In this document: positions 1 to 12,261 of the stretch, in pieces
How the letters are laid out: each line of letters begins with the position of its first letter
How positions within the stretch are numbered: the first letter of the stretch is position 1
NCBI RefSeq assembly: GCF_000327385.1
Contig: NW_008706746.1
Coordinates: 4,204,243-4,268,242 of the forward strand
Length of the DNA: 64,000 nt
Direction: 5' to 3'
From: Lottia gigantea
Taxonomy: Eukaryota > Mollusca > Gastropoda > Lottiidae
The notes under the pieces: generated by a model
Told to the model about the DNA's origin: nothing
What the model saw: only the letters and a program-made list of their open reading frames with translations
The model's database searches: none
Position numbers and translations under genes: made by a program

Positions 1-969
1 TATCTATTGGATTCCCCTTTCATAACTTCGAATGATAGCTACCTCGTAACTTTATCAGCGGAAAGCTACAAGGAGGATTCTGCAGAGTATATTAACATTG
101 CTTTGTGTATATTTTGTTTGGATTCCGCTTTTCAACTAATCTGCCATTCGCCGGAGACCATACCAGGTAAACACAACATAGGATCAATTGTAACCGTCAA
201 ACCGTGTCACAGCTTGGAAGATACCATAGCAATATTTTACCAACCAAAAGAGTCGTCTTGCACTACATTAGGTTCGCAGTACACCACGAAAGATATTGAA
301 ATAGGTATTTGCTTGTTTGACATCCAGAATGAAACTATCACCAATGTGTTTGATCCTCTACAGTGCACTGTCAACAAAAGTATGATTTCAAAGCAAGTAT
401 TCTCAGACGATTTCTCACTCTGCCTTACAGACGCTGGAACATTGGTAAACCTATCATCACGAAGGGAGGTGTGTCTTCGATCGTTTTCGGATCAACGGCT
501 GTTGGCGGTACAAAATTCAGTGGTAATTTATTGTAAAGGATCCCTACTTTACGCATATAGAATCTCAGATAAGACAATAATTGGTATATGTGAGGTACAT
601 TCGCCAATCTGTTATCTTAAACTCTGTTCGGATGACCATACTGTTCTCGTTGGATGTGCTGACGGGGTCGTAACAGCGTATACAGTAGTCAATGATCAAA
701 TTGATTGTCCAAAGGAAATTATCTCGAAAATAAAAGGCCGACAGTCAGATGAAAGAAATGCAACTCCCGATGAAGTTTCCAAATCATGGGATAATTTTGA
801 CAAAGGCCACGACGTTATCTTCCGTCGACCTCCCTCTGCTAGAGGTCAAGGTCCTAAAGATAAGATTCATTTGAGAAAAATTGAACCAGTACAACAGAGA
901 CCCGCATCAGCAGCTTCTACCTACTCGTCCTATTCAGTAACGCAATCTAGAGCATGTAGTATCTTGTAA
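1..969 (+). CDS. C-terminal part of a WD40-type protein (possibly NACHT-WD family), partial
   Basis: The frame is open from the first base of the window to a TAA at 967-969, so this is the terminal exon or exons of a gene that starts outside; the true start is not visible. About 320 residues can be read. The first 235 or so alternate short hydrophobic strands and turns as in WD40 blades; the clearest is VGCADGVVTAYTV near residues 215-228, a typical last-blade pattern. The final 85 residues are polar, rich in S, R, P and K (RRPPSARGQGPK, RPASAASTYSSYS), and look disordered. The layout resembles the C-terminus of NWD-type (NACHT plus WD repeat) proteins, but no NACHT domain is in view, so the family name is an inference. 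It could equally be another large WD40 scaffold. Codon use and splicing context look like host DNA. Confidence 0.5.
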   Translation, partial: YLLDSPFITSNDSYLVTLSAESYKEDSAEYINIALCIFCLDSAFQLICHSPETIPGKHNIGSIVTVKPCHSLEDTIAIFYQPKESSCTTLGSQYTTKDIEIGICLFDIQNETITNVFDPLQCTVNKSMISKQVFSDDFSLCLTDAGTLVNLSSRREVCLRSFSDQRLLAVQNSVVIYCKGSLLYAYRISDKTIIGICEVHSPICYLKLCSDDHTVLVGCADGVVTAYTVVNDQIDCPKEIISKIKGRQSDERNATPDEVSKSWDNFDKGHDVIFRRPPSARGQGPKDKIHLRKIEPVQQRPASAASTYSSYSVTQSRACSIL

Positions 970-1689
970 GTTCGACTGTCACGCACTCCTGCATATAAAG
1001 CTAATGTGTGTGTGGGCTACTATCTCGACTAGGACTCGAAAGGGTAATATTGATTGCCATTCCACGAAACAGGAAAAGTGGAAACATGAATTTTGTTCGT
1101 TATGGAAAGGCCAAATCAGTCTGTTCGTAATAACTTATAAATGTTCTATTTTTTAGACAATTCTTAGTAGATTAGTCATTTTATTTCTGTATGTTAAATG
1201 TGCTTGTTATTCTTAGATGAGCTATATTTCAAATAGTATACTGAAAAAAAATGTTAATTTGAACTTGAGAAGACTACACATCGCCATAATGATGAAAACT
1301 AAAGCTTTTTATATAAGTCATATAATTTGTTAGTATGATATTTTATGTACAAAAATGGTAACAAAAAAACTATTGTCAAGTACAAAGGTATAATAATTAG
1401 TATCCCCATTTTTTCAAGATTTACAATCTTTTTTCTCACCCAATTTATTATTATTTATGTACATACTTTAGACATAAATTATTTTACATGAACTTTTAGT
1501 GTTGTTCGTAACAGGATTTAATATCTCGAGTATTGTTATTCTACATTTCTACAGGTTTGTACTGAGATCTTTATTACCTCCTGTATTTTCTGAACTGTTT
1601 TCCATCACAGTTAATCTATAATATAAAATACCTTCATTTAGTGATATAATAATAGTAATCAATATAAAATTATAAATAACCTTAATAGC
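970..1689. other. 3' flank of the first gene, no gene seen
   Basis: This AT-rich stretch has no long open frame. It probably holds the 3' untranslated region of the WD40-type gene and then spacer. No convincing RNA gene or element end was seen. Confidence 0.5.
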
Positions 1690-2290
1690 TGGACAGTTAT
1701 GTTCGATCGCGATATCGACACGAAACGTGTGAATATTACTTAGTAATGTATCTTAATTACTTAACCAATTTTCAGAACGATCAGACACCCCATACTATGT
1801 TAAATCAATCGCTAAAGGGATGACACGATGCTCCTATTGCTGCATCGCACCCCGATGACTTCCAATCGCGATATCGACACGAAATGTGGCAATCTGATTA
1901 CTTGATTACTCACAGTGATTGATTTAACATAGTATGGGGTGACCGATCTGTCTGAAAATTGCTGTGAGTAATCAAGACATATTACTTAGTAACATTGCCA
2001 CGTTTTGTGTCGATATCGTAGTGCGATGCAGCAAAAGAGGCATCGTGCCATGACTTTAGCGATTGATTTAACATAGCCGGGGTTGTCTGCTTGTTCTGAG
2101 AACTGTTGTGAGACACACTACTAAGTAATATTGCCACATTTCGTGTCGAAATCGCGATCGGAAGTGATCGGGGTGCGATACAGCAATAGGGGCATATTGG
2201 CATGACTTGAGCGATTGATTTAACATAGTACGGGGTGGGGTGTCTGGTCGTTCTGAAAATTGTTGTCAGTAATGAGAATGAATGAATGCA
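1690..2290. repeat. Satellite-like block of direct and inverted repeats
   Basis: A unit of roughly 170 bp recurs. It is marked by the near-palindromic word ATCGCGATATCGACACGAAA or its complement, a 'GATTTAACATAG' block, and 'TTCTGAAAATTG'. One copy runs forward (about 1700-1925). It is followed at about 1925 by two or more copies in the opposite orientation (about 1925-2275), so the block is both tandem and inverted. Copies differ by scattered substitutions. It may be a decayed satellite or a foldback element. No coding content was recognised. Confidence 0.7.
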
Positions 2291-3312
2291 TTTAAGCGTC
2301 AAACGGTAAGTTTTATGACAATTTTGAGAGCTCAAACGAAATTGATTGCGGCAACAGTCGTTACACCGATTTGAAAAATTGACAATTTGGTCGAAATGAC
2401 TCGAGACTAAATTATTTGGCAAAACAAGTACAAAAGAGTTATTTCCCCCTACCATTTCGCTGTAATATTGCTCATCGTTGTAAGATATCTACATTAGTCC
2501 AGAATAAACTATAAGGGTAATCACGGGGGGTAGCCTTCAACGTGAAATCGTCATATAAGGGAAATCACGGGTGGTAGCCTTTAATCTGTAATCTTTAACA
2601 CCTTTAAATTAACATCGGTGTGGTGGTTATGTAAGTCAGTAGAAACAGAACGTAATATACACAGGAGACCTTTCCCATGTCGGCATGGAAGGAGACACTG
2701 AGAGATTAAGAAACTATAGGGGTAAAGAAAAGGAATCGGTCAGGCATGGCAATTAGGATTAAGGAACAGCAAGGGACCTTTACACAAAAGAAATATGTCA
2801 TATGTTGGCCATTTGGTGGGAGAGATAAATAGGAGTGTAGTTAGGGTTTGGGGTATTCATTCTTTAGCTGGGGAGAGAATCAGATCGTTTAAATATTCTA
2901 AGAGTCTTGGGTATACTTCTTGGATTAGTGTAGATCTCCAGTTATTGAATGTAAATAAATTATAGTTGATATAGACGAGTATTTCTTATCCTGCACCCTG
3001 TTTGTAGAGCCCAAAAACAAGAAGAACGCGTCTACGATAAACCCGTTTATAGACTCGTTTACAGTTTTCAAGTAGAACCCGACAAAGTAACTTGTCTACA
3101 TCGCCATTATCGGGAAAAATTTCAAAATTTTAGATGGGAGGAAGCGTTGGAATTGTCTGATATTTGCTGTGAATATTCAGGACACATACGTACCTCTCTG
3201 CCAAATTTCACATCGATAGTTCTACGGGAAGGCTAGGGGGCAAAACAGCAACAGTATCAATCACGTTTCAGAATCAGAATGTTCCGAAGGACAAAAATAT
3301 TATCGATTTGAC
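2291..3312. other. Intergenic spacer with a short tandem duplication
   Basis: No gene was recognised. Around 2513-2585 a word like GGGTAATCACGGG with GGTAGCCTT occurs twice about 45 bp apart. The rest lies between the 3' ends of the two convergent flanking genes and may include 3' UTR of the CUB gene on the minus strand. Confidence 0.5.
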
Positions 3313-6300
3313 TTACACTTGTTCATCAGTTAAGGTTAATGACGTGTCTTCTGGTTGCCCTATAGTATTCACTTCAGCACTGACGTTTATTTTTGTATCA
3401 TCGTCCGGTTTTGTCACGTTATTAGATGCAGCTTCCGTCCGGTCTGCCGCACTTGCGTTCGAATCTTTGTCTAAAATATAAATGAGCTGTGCTTGATACT
3501 GATACTTTGAAACTTTAAGATAGCTTGCCATTGCAGGGTAATGTAAGCCCACTGGCAGCTTTGATTTTCAATAAAAAAATCGAATCTTCGATCAACTTGT
3601 CGATTGTAGTTGCCCTTGATCAAAAAATTTTTAAGCTGAGCATTTCGATCATATCGACTGTTACATATTCGAATTGATGCTTTGAATCACTTGTCGATCT
3701 GAGTCTACTCAATGAGGATCGATACTGAAAGATACAAAAAATGTGCCTACCAGTATTCTTTTCTTTAAGTTCTTTGTGTTTCTTATCATTGGACTTTTCC
3801 GACTTTTTCTTATCCCCTTTCTTTTTAAGTTCTTCGTTATCATTAAATACCGGATTAGATCGACCTTGTGGACGTCTTTGTAACGTAGCTGCTTCGGTAT
3901 CAACCCAGCCATTTGTATTTTCCTTATTTGTTTCGCTATCGGTAATGAACGATGTTATTCGAATGCAACCATCAGTTTTGTTGACGTCTTTTGGTTCTTC
4001 TGGTGACGATACCGAGGTTGCTGCACCATAACTTCCGGCTCTGGACCTAAAAAAAGGCTATTGAATAAGAAGACAGACCTGATCTGAATCCGATCTTACA
4101 TTATTAAGAAGCTGCTTGCGCAAATGGCTGTGTTCAGATCCAACAAATATATTTTTCTCTTTGTTTGTATTCTATGATATTTTCATACTAAAAAATATCT
4201 TCAATCTTTTTTTTTATGAACTTGTGCTAGATTAGCCCAAGTCGAAAAGTTATTTATCTGTAAAGCTGATATTTTTTAGAATCATAATTAAAAAGTGTAT
4301 ATTATTTAAGGAATAAGTTACACATGCATCGCTTGGACACCAGTCAATACTAACTGAATCGTAAACCATGGGGGATGAAACGAAGCCACCCTTTCTGAAC
4401 GTGAAACGATTTTTGTGCCTCTATCAGATTAGGTCATCATCTTCTCAATGGTCAAGCTAGCGTACAATCCGAAAAACTCGCTGTATTAACACAAGAAAAG
4501 TTGCTATTGTAGTCGGAATGTAAGGCGAATTGCATAATAGCTTGATCGTCTAACACCAGTTTCGTATATCTTTTCCCGGGAAAAGTTGGTATGTCTCTAC
4601 TTCGCTTTACACATTTCTCCCCACAGCAAAAAGACAGAAATGTAAAAACTTACTTTTTTCTTTCCTTCACTAATGAGTATATGACCATAGCGAAGAAAAC
4701 TATTATCAATAATATAACCACTACTATAACACCTATTAACCATTCAGGTAAATTAGACGATTCTGATCCCGCTCTACCACCATTCTGAAAATATAGTTTA
4801 TGGAATAGTCATTGATATATCTATATTTACTTTACCACCTCTTGTCCCAGGCCAATCGTGACTATCAAAATCATATTTAGAGTTAAAGCGGATGTCTGAT
4901 AAATAAAAAAGTTTTTCAGGAATTGAGACTAAATCACAGCCACTTTGTCATTGTTAGGATATTTTTGAATAACGGAAATGACGACAGTTTAAACTTCCAC
5001 TAACTTATCCTTAAATTAGAGGATGGCGGATTCCAATTCTAAAATAAATGTTGGTAGCAAAACAAGAACCGATAATGCTCATTTATCTCCTTATATTCAA
5101 TACCATTTGCTTAGACATTATTCCGGGTGTGAGAATGTGTCCTGTAGCTGCAGGAGCAAAAAAGAGGAATATAAGGGTCAAGTGTGTTCAACGGCGGTCT
5201 AGAATCTTTGTCTAAAACGTAGCTTAGCACATGGATTCAAAGAAATTTACAAGTTGTCTTGAAGAGCTTGTAAATGTCATTACATGTTCTTCTTTTTCAC
5301 CACCTTTCTAAAGTCAATTCTTGATGTAGGAAAAAACGAAATGTCTCATTTCGATACAACGATATAAATCCTTCACTTCGCAGGTAAACGGAGAATGGGA
5401 AAGATTTTATCCCCCATTATTGACATTGGTGTAAGAACAATGGCAATCACATGTACATTCTTACTAACAAACTTAACGATTATTTTTGAACTCTTCTTCA
5501 AATGAGGTCAGAAAAGGTCAGATCAGTCTCACCTTCCATCTTTTTTTCGCCTACCAGGTCAAAGATGACATTTCAAACTAAACTGTCTGCAGAAAGATAT
5601 AAGTCGGTCTATTTCACATTCACATTTTTGTGTCGTTTTTTTTAAATCATAAAACAGAATAAAGAATTCCAAGAGGAATCTCAAGAAAACAGGAAAACGA
5701 TACCTATTGGTTGCAAAATTATCAGTATAATGGATATGCATGTTTTCTTAAGAGAAGAAAATAAATATTGTTTATGAAATAATTTAATCCCAACCCAATC
5801 CTTTCTGAATGATAAAACTAAAATATCGCGTAGTCCAATGAGGTAATCTGGAAACATACTAAAAGTATCAAATCCCAATTGAGTGTAGGCTATATCCAAT
5901 TCGATCTTAATATTGAAAACAAGTTTGCACGAAAAAATACTTAATGTATGCCAAATCCATTGAATATATTTATCAAATAAAACCGTCTTAATATATTGAA
6001 ATTTATCTTGATACGGGTTCAAGTAATGAGAACTATTGACGCAATATCTTTTCCTTTTTTTGCACAAACGAATATTTGAAATGGAACTGTACCGGTGACA
6101 ATCTAAACGATAATCCAAGTGGTCCATCTTGAAAGTTCATCCTAAAATATCTAATGTGTACCAGATATCGTTTTTAAGATTATAGTTTCTGATATCAACG
6201 CCTCTCTAATTCTAGACATTATTTTTGATATTTCCTTATTTTTTACGGAAAACAATGTAAATAAATAAATAAATATTTTACCTTTGTGAAATATGACCCG

Positions 6301-9300
6301 AGCAATAATAAGAAGTTGACTTATAACAGCATGTTTCTATTATTAGTCACTAACTCGTGTTGGTTTAAACTTATTCTAAAAATTTACCTCAAAATCGAGT
6401 GGTTGAGAATCGTAATGAAAAAGTTGTTCTAATTCCTCATATTCAACAGGATCCATGAGAATCACAACAGTATCAAATCTGACACTTTTTCACAGCCAAA
6501 TTACTAGAAGAATGTTTGATACTTTTTCCTTTTACCAGAGTGATTTACATCATTGAGGTCTGTAAAAAAAGTCCGGCAACTTATGACAAATAACACATCC
6601 CCGATTCAAACGACCGAATCACTGTATTTGCATACATGAACGTGGGTAAATACAGACTATTTGCTTTGTTAAACTGTAACCAAGCCAAGGTAGTTTTCAG
6701 TTAAATCTGGCTTCGAACTGAAGTCGGCGAATCGACGCATAAACACGTAAAGGTCCAGTTAACTTTTACCTAAAATGTATTTCTAATAAAAGTTACGTAC
6801 AACTGTTAAATACCGCATACACATGTTGAAAATAAAGAGGTTTAAATGTGATGTTTGTGAAAAAGTTGAAACTAGAGAAAATTAGAGTGAATTTAAACTA
6901 ATTACTATCTTTACTAGGGGATTATTGAGTGTCAAAGGCGTAAATTAGAAAACAGTTGTAACATTTTAACGTTTATTTACATACAATTGACGTATAAGGA
7001 TAAAACTATTCATCAGTGATTACCAGTATTTGGAGCTGAATGCCACAGTTTATTGTCTCACACATTGATTATCATAATAGCTAAACTTAAAGGACCTTTG
7101 AGTGTGGTCAATATGAGTAGCTTACAACCATTATAATGACGAATGAAAAAAAAAATCAAGAATCAGTTTCAATTAGGTAATTCCTTTAACTTTAAATAAC
7201 TTTAATTCAATTTTGAATAATTAAAAAAAAAAAAAAAAAAATTCATGCTGTTATCGTTTTCCCACACTCAAAATACATAAAATATTGACCGATTGTCTGT
7301 GACAGTGGTAGTTATTTGACCATCCTTTGATAAATCTGAATTTTGTCAGAACAAATAGTGTGTGTGTTTGAAAGAGAATTTGAAACAAAGTCGATATTTT
7401 CATAACTCTTGTGTTATAAGTAGTGTGTTGAGTAAGACAATAATTTTGTGTCTGGTTATACGCCCACATCTCTCTGTGGACGTATATTGTCGGCACCCAT
7501 GTCCGTCCATCGGTTCGTCCGTCCGTCGGTCCGTCCGCCGGCAACGTTTGCTGGTAAACGCTCTAAAAACTAGAGTTTTTGATGGAATCAAATGAAATTC
7601 GATATGTGTATACATATTCATAAAACGAAGATCAAGTTCGAATTTTAGCTATTTTCGACCGTTAAAAGCAGAGTTATTGCCCTTGCCCCAGAATCTTGAA
7701 TATGCTATTACTCTCTTAGTTTTCAACTGATTTTGATGAAACTTAAAATGGATGTTATTGGACCTAAATCGAAAGGTTTAAGAAAGTTTAGTTTGCTTCT
7801 AATTAAATTTAAGGCTTTTTCAATATTTAGGCCTCTTACGTCAATTTTGAGGAGTTATCGCCCTTTAACCTCTATACAGAAAGTGCTTCTATCAACATCA
7901 TTTGCTTGTAAACGCTCTAAAAACTAGGTTTTTTGATGTAATCAAATGAAATTCGGTATGTGTAGACATATTTATAAAACGAAGATCAAGTTCGAATGTA
8001 AGCTATTTTCGACCGTAAGAAGCAAAGTTATTGCCCTTGTCCAAAAATCTTTAATATTTACCAACCGCATGCCGCGGTGGGCGTATCTGGCTGTGGTTCA
8101 CTATCTTTTTGTTATCATCAGTTAATCTATGAACACAGTACGTACATGAAAAGCAAATTACAATTTTGTGTCCTATATTACTAGTCAATCCGTAATGATT
8201 AAAACACTATACAGAGTGCAGCGACAATGTTTTGCTTACTAAGGTGGTTTATTCTCATCGTGATACAGGCCGCGGTTTACATGGCGGCAAGATCTTAGAT
8301 CCCATAATAACAGATAATGGAATTAACGTACCAATTTCTGACTTATTGATAATTTTTTATAGTTGTGGAAATCCGGGATCAATTTAAAGGGAACAGTTCG
8401 TCTTTTGTCAATTTTCCCTGATTCGTTGAATGTAGATTTTGAAGCTTGTTACCTTATCAGTTTAGTTGTTTAATGTTCACTGCCTTGTAAATGTTCATCA
8501 CTAACTATGACAGCCGCACGTCTGACGTGACGTTTGAACACCATTTCTTTCAGGGGGCTTCCTACGATGTAATAGATAAAGGACTATACTTACTTGGTCT
8601 TTACTTAGTTCGGATAGATCATCTGATAGTGGTTGATCTTGAGATACAAAAGTTGTTATAATTGGTGGTTCTGTAACTACACCTTGCTCTATTACCAGAC
8701 TTCCAAAAATATCTGAAATAAGCATAAATAATAAATAAGTAAAGCTTTCTTCGATATTGGTAGCTTAATTGGCAGTTAATTATAAAAGTGTTTCGGAGCA
8801 ATAACATACCTGGCAGTATTACTGTATATGATAAATTAAAACCAGAATAAACTGTCTCTTCTTCTAATTGTTTCGATGTGAAATGTAACCAAACTTTATC
8901 CGAATCTAATGTAACATTCAATGCTTTTGTAAGGTTTCCGGAGTAAGTTTCGAATGGTCCTTCAAATACATCCTCTCCTAGAAGTACAACAAATAAATAA
9001 ATGAAACGCCGTTATTAGTGCTTTGATTTCAACAAGAATTTGTGGAAAATGAAATCTAAACGATATCAAGACGTTTGGTCTTTTTTCCTAACTATTTTGC
9101 GCCTTAATGCTCAGTTGAGGAGTGCATTGATGGGCACAGTATGGCGATAATAGTATCTCTTTCTAATGGATATTGTGACCCTGTTAAATGGGAATTTCTC
9201 ACACCTACGAAGATGCGTTTTTTGCCTAAAATAGTATTAAATTACCTTTACAATGACGGTAAATTAGTGTTGGGAATCACCGTAATTTTCGTTTCGTAAA

Positions 9301-12261
9301 TATCGTGTGACTCGACCCGGCATGACATAAAAAAGGGTGTAGGGAGGAAATGATGGTATGACTGAACTACAAAAATATTCATATTACCAAAGCTATCTGA
9401 TTTTTTGTAGATCCGAGGTATCTAAATAAGTTTAAAACCCCCGCACCTGCGAAGATGCGGAAACAGGGCTTACTTTTTCTGTCTCTACACCAGTCGACCT
9501 CTGTCCAAATAGCTATGGTTGTTATTCGAAACTTACATTATCTTGGGCCGTAATTGTGAATGCATTCCTACCTTTTCCAACTAAAAGAAAATCTCTGTCA
9601 TCCTGAACTAAGAAATCATGTACAATAAGCTGTATTTTAGACATTGGAGGAGCTAGAATTCGCCAGGAACATTCACTATTGATGGGATATGGGTTAGGAT
9701 AGTTAACTGACGTTATGGTACCATGTTCACTCGTAAATACTTCATTATTGAATCGGCATATTTCTGAAGAAAAAGTAAATTTCATGAGAGTTTCAACTTA
9801 CTTTAGGTTACCTCGGATGAACACACAGTTACAAGTCCGTTTTTCGGATTAAAATTAATCTTTAAAATAGTGTTATGCGACTAATAAGAAGAGTGGGCTT
9901 AATCTAGTATGACTGTGATGAGAATCTCGGCATATTCAAGCAAGATTAGTTTTTCACAGTACCAAACTATTCCAGATATGAAAACATTATGTTAAGTTAG
10001 AATAGGTAGAAAAGTGATAATATTATATGTATCAATGTCAATAAAGTGTAGGTTACCTTATTCTACCTTAAAGACACACTATGTTATTTGCCTTCTGAAA
10101 GGTTCAAAGATGTATAAAATTGTAATTTTATAACTTACCTTGTAAAATAACCTCAAAATAAATCAGAAAACCTTTAGCTGAAACACTGTCATCAGATTGA
10201 AAATTGATCCACATTGAGTTAGATGGAATGATAGTTTCTTTCTCTTCCTCAAGGTGCCCAAACAATGTCAGTACTTTAGAAGACTGGACATCCGGAAGTA
10301 AACCGATACCAATAGTGACTTGATCATATATCTCGGTATATAAACTTTTTATTACAATCTTTATCACAGAATTAGCTGGAGCGTTTATAGTCCACGAACA
10401 CACCTGAAAAGAATCAATCTAATTCAAATGCGCGTTTGAGTGTTCCGTTCCCTGTTGTTCTCCACTTACCATCCATGATCTGACGAGATTGTTATGTATC
10501 CCATAAAGCTTTTTTAAGAAGAATGTTGTCAGATCATGGATGGAAACATACAGATCAGTTTGTTAATCAGACTTCTAAAAGTGTTAGTGATAAAGCCAGT
10601 CAGATGTGATGATGCACATGCTACAAAGATCATTGGCCTTGATTAAGATACTAGCTGTACAGTAATGGCTCTTTTTTTCTCTTTTTTAGTAGGTCGAAAA
10701 TTAAGATAAATGTAACATATCCATAAGTATAACTATTTAAATTATAACGTAAGGTTTTAAAGTTTGTTATGCTTTTTGATAACTATACTGTACGCATGTG
10801 AGTAAAATAAACGCCTAATTGTAGAGAAATTTGGTTTGATCAAGAAGATACATAGCATACTTTAGAAATATTTTAAGGTATTATTTAGGATGATTTTAAT
10901 AATGAAAACATTTTACAAAAAAGCGGAATACCTCTTTGAGCCTTCCTCCCTGTAAATAGTACATTTCGAGATTATAAGAGCTATAAACAGATGTATCCAT
11001 TGTAGGAACATCCACGCTGTCCTATTGACATTGCAGGTGGAGAATGATTTTTCTGCATTTAACCTTATAGGTCATCTCGATCTGTGATCCGAACTTGCTT
11101 CACTTAAAACTAGTCTTTGGCAGATCAATTGGCCTATCTCTGTGAATAAAATAGCAACGATAAGATTTAATAATGACTAACCTCGCTGTTAGAATAGTTA
11201 GAGAAGGGATATCCTGGTGAAATCAAATTTCCTTGTAGTTTCTTAACTTCTCCACCGCAAGTTGAATTTTCTTGTCTTGGAAATGTTGCTTCTAATAAAG
11301 GTGACATTTATTTAAAAAAAAGTATTGATACAGTGATATTTCATATTTTCCAAAGTTTCGAATATCTTAGTATGTCAAAGAAATGGTAATAAATTCCCTA
11401 AATCTGCGTGTGTTAAAATTCAGACTCATGCGTAAATAGACTAATACTTTTATGCTCATCGATTTCAACTACCAAGCTCTATCAGTATCACTAGTCATTG
11501 TGTTTAAGGACATTATTTTATGTGAAGTTACTTACCTTCACTAGTTTCAGTAAACATGATTGCTATTTGAGCATTCGAATTGACGTGGTCATATTTTAAT
11601 GTCAGCCATATCTCTGTTCCGTTGAAAATAATATCTCGAGGTATCTTGGTCCCTGTTATTCGTCTCATTTTAGTAGCACCGCCCATTCCAACAGATAACT
11701 GCAGATATTCCTTCTCCAGATTTAAAGACAAACTATTGAACCGGATCTTGACGTTAGGTCCCATTGGCACACGAATTCTCCAACGACATACAGAGAGAGT
11801 AAAATTGTCCAAATTTGATTTGTACATTAGAAAGGGATTAGGGAAGATAATATCACCAGATGGTTTCGTTAGATCATGAACACAATCATTAGTTACAGAT
11901 TCGGTTAAAAGTGTCGCCATGTCTTTGAAATATGTAGCAGAACTCGTTGCAACAGTCGTCATAGAGTTATCGTTCTTGGCAATACTTCCTTTCACAACGA
12001 TAGTGTCAATAATCTGAGTTGACTCAATGAGTTGAGGATATCCATACCTTCTTGAGGGGACACTGGATGTTATTGGTGAATCTGCTAGCTTAGAAAAGTG
12101 AGATTGTTTTTGTCTTTGATATGGAAACTGCGTGTTTGTTTTATTAGAAACTGTTTCTGCAGTTGATGTCGGGAATAATGGTTTTAGTTTCGATGTTGAC
12201 CTGTTTTTTACGCTCAACTGAAAATGTGGGCGAGGTTTCACTGTAGATCTTCTACGTTCTG
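3313..12261 (-). CDS. Three-CUB-domain single-pass membrane protein (5' end not found)
   Basis: Nine minus-strand exons join in frame: 12261-11536, 11291-11182, 10403-10139, 9763-9537, about 8972-8810 (acceptor uncertain; 8977 is the other candidate), 8712-8594, 4784-4654, 4046-3751 and 3470-3313 (stop). They give about 730 residues. In order there is a basic, S/T-rich N-terminal stretch and then CUB1 in the first exon (Cys in NDCVHD and VCRW). CUB2 spans exons 2-3 (CGGEV, ISPGYP, CSWTI). CUB3 spans exons 4-5 (CRFNN, NYPNPYP, CSWRI). A short T/S/D linker follows, then a membrane helix in exon 7 (LIGVIVVVILLIIVFFAMVI) followed by KERKK, and finally a Lys- and Asp-rich tail of about 150 residues. 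Exon 1 begins inside a codon, so a signal-peptide exon must lie upstream. CUB domains bind proteins or glycans outside the cell, so a receptor or adhesion role is inferred. Each CUB shows only the first Cys pair. No named orthologue was recognised. Confidence 0.8.
3518..3580. repeat. Fragment of the 'CGCCCAC' element family
   Basis: The word AGATAGCTTGCCA, then a GTAAT run and CCCACTGGCAGCTTTGA, recurs almost unchanged at about 14718-14763. There it belongs to a longer copy of the same dispersed family. This fragment sits in the last intron of the CUB gene. Confidence 0.55.
4785..8593. other. Large intron of the CUB gene
   Basis: This 3.8 kb intron separates the extracellular-linker exon (ending 8594) from the membrane-helix exon (starting 4784). 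Apart from the element at 7457-8088 it holds an A-run near 7223-7240 and AT-rich sequence. A minus-strand open frame of 148 codons at 5681-6127 has no recognisable domain and is taken as chance. Exons 6 and 7 join in phase without any extra exon. Confidence 0.55.
7457..8088. mobile_element. Non-autonomous DNA element, 'TATACGCCCAC' termini
   Basis: The left end TATACGCCCAC (7457-7467) is matched inverted by GTGGGCGTAT (8077-8086), giving an element of about 630 bp. A GTCC/CCGTCCGTC-type run lies close to the left end. Inside, a block of about 135 bp starting near 7550 (GTAAACGCTCTAAAAACTAG) is repeated directly near 7907. There is no transposase. Related copies or fragments lie at about 3518, 14716, 58211 and a lone end at about 61744, so this is an abundant family here. 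It is in an intron of the CUB gene. Confidence 0.65.
9226..9530. repeat. Dispersed repeat, copy 1 (second copy at 62545)
   Basis: The segment carries GTAAATTAGTGTTGGG, GACATGACATAA-like and GGTGTAGGG words and TCTACACCAG, in the same order and spacing as at 62545-62865. The copies differ by indels, including a short GCACCTGCGAAGATGCGG insertion in this one. It lies in an intron of the CUB gene, just downstream (on the minus strand) of the donor of the CUB3 exon ending at 9537. Confidence 0.65.
10469..10543. repeat. Perfect 16-bp inverted repeat (potential hairpin)
   Basis: CCATCCATGATCTGAC at 10469-10484 is the exact reverse complement of 10528-10543, with a 43-base loop. It lies in the intron about 65 bp upstream (minus strand) of the CUB2 exon's acceptor at 10403. 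It is probably a tiny element remnant; a splicing role is only a possibility. Confidence 0.6.

Noticed and set aside
5681-6127. 148-codon open frame on the minus strand
   Set aside because: It lies within an intron whose flanking exons already join in phase, has AT-driven composition, and shows no domain or signal motif.
7251-7621. Open frames rich in RTDRRTDEP
   Set aside because: They read through the GTCC/CCGTCCGTC run at the end of a DNA element; not a protein.
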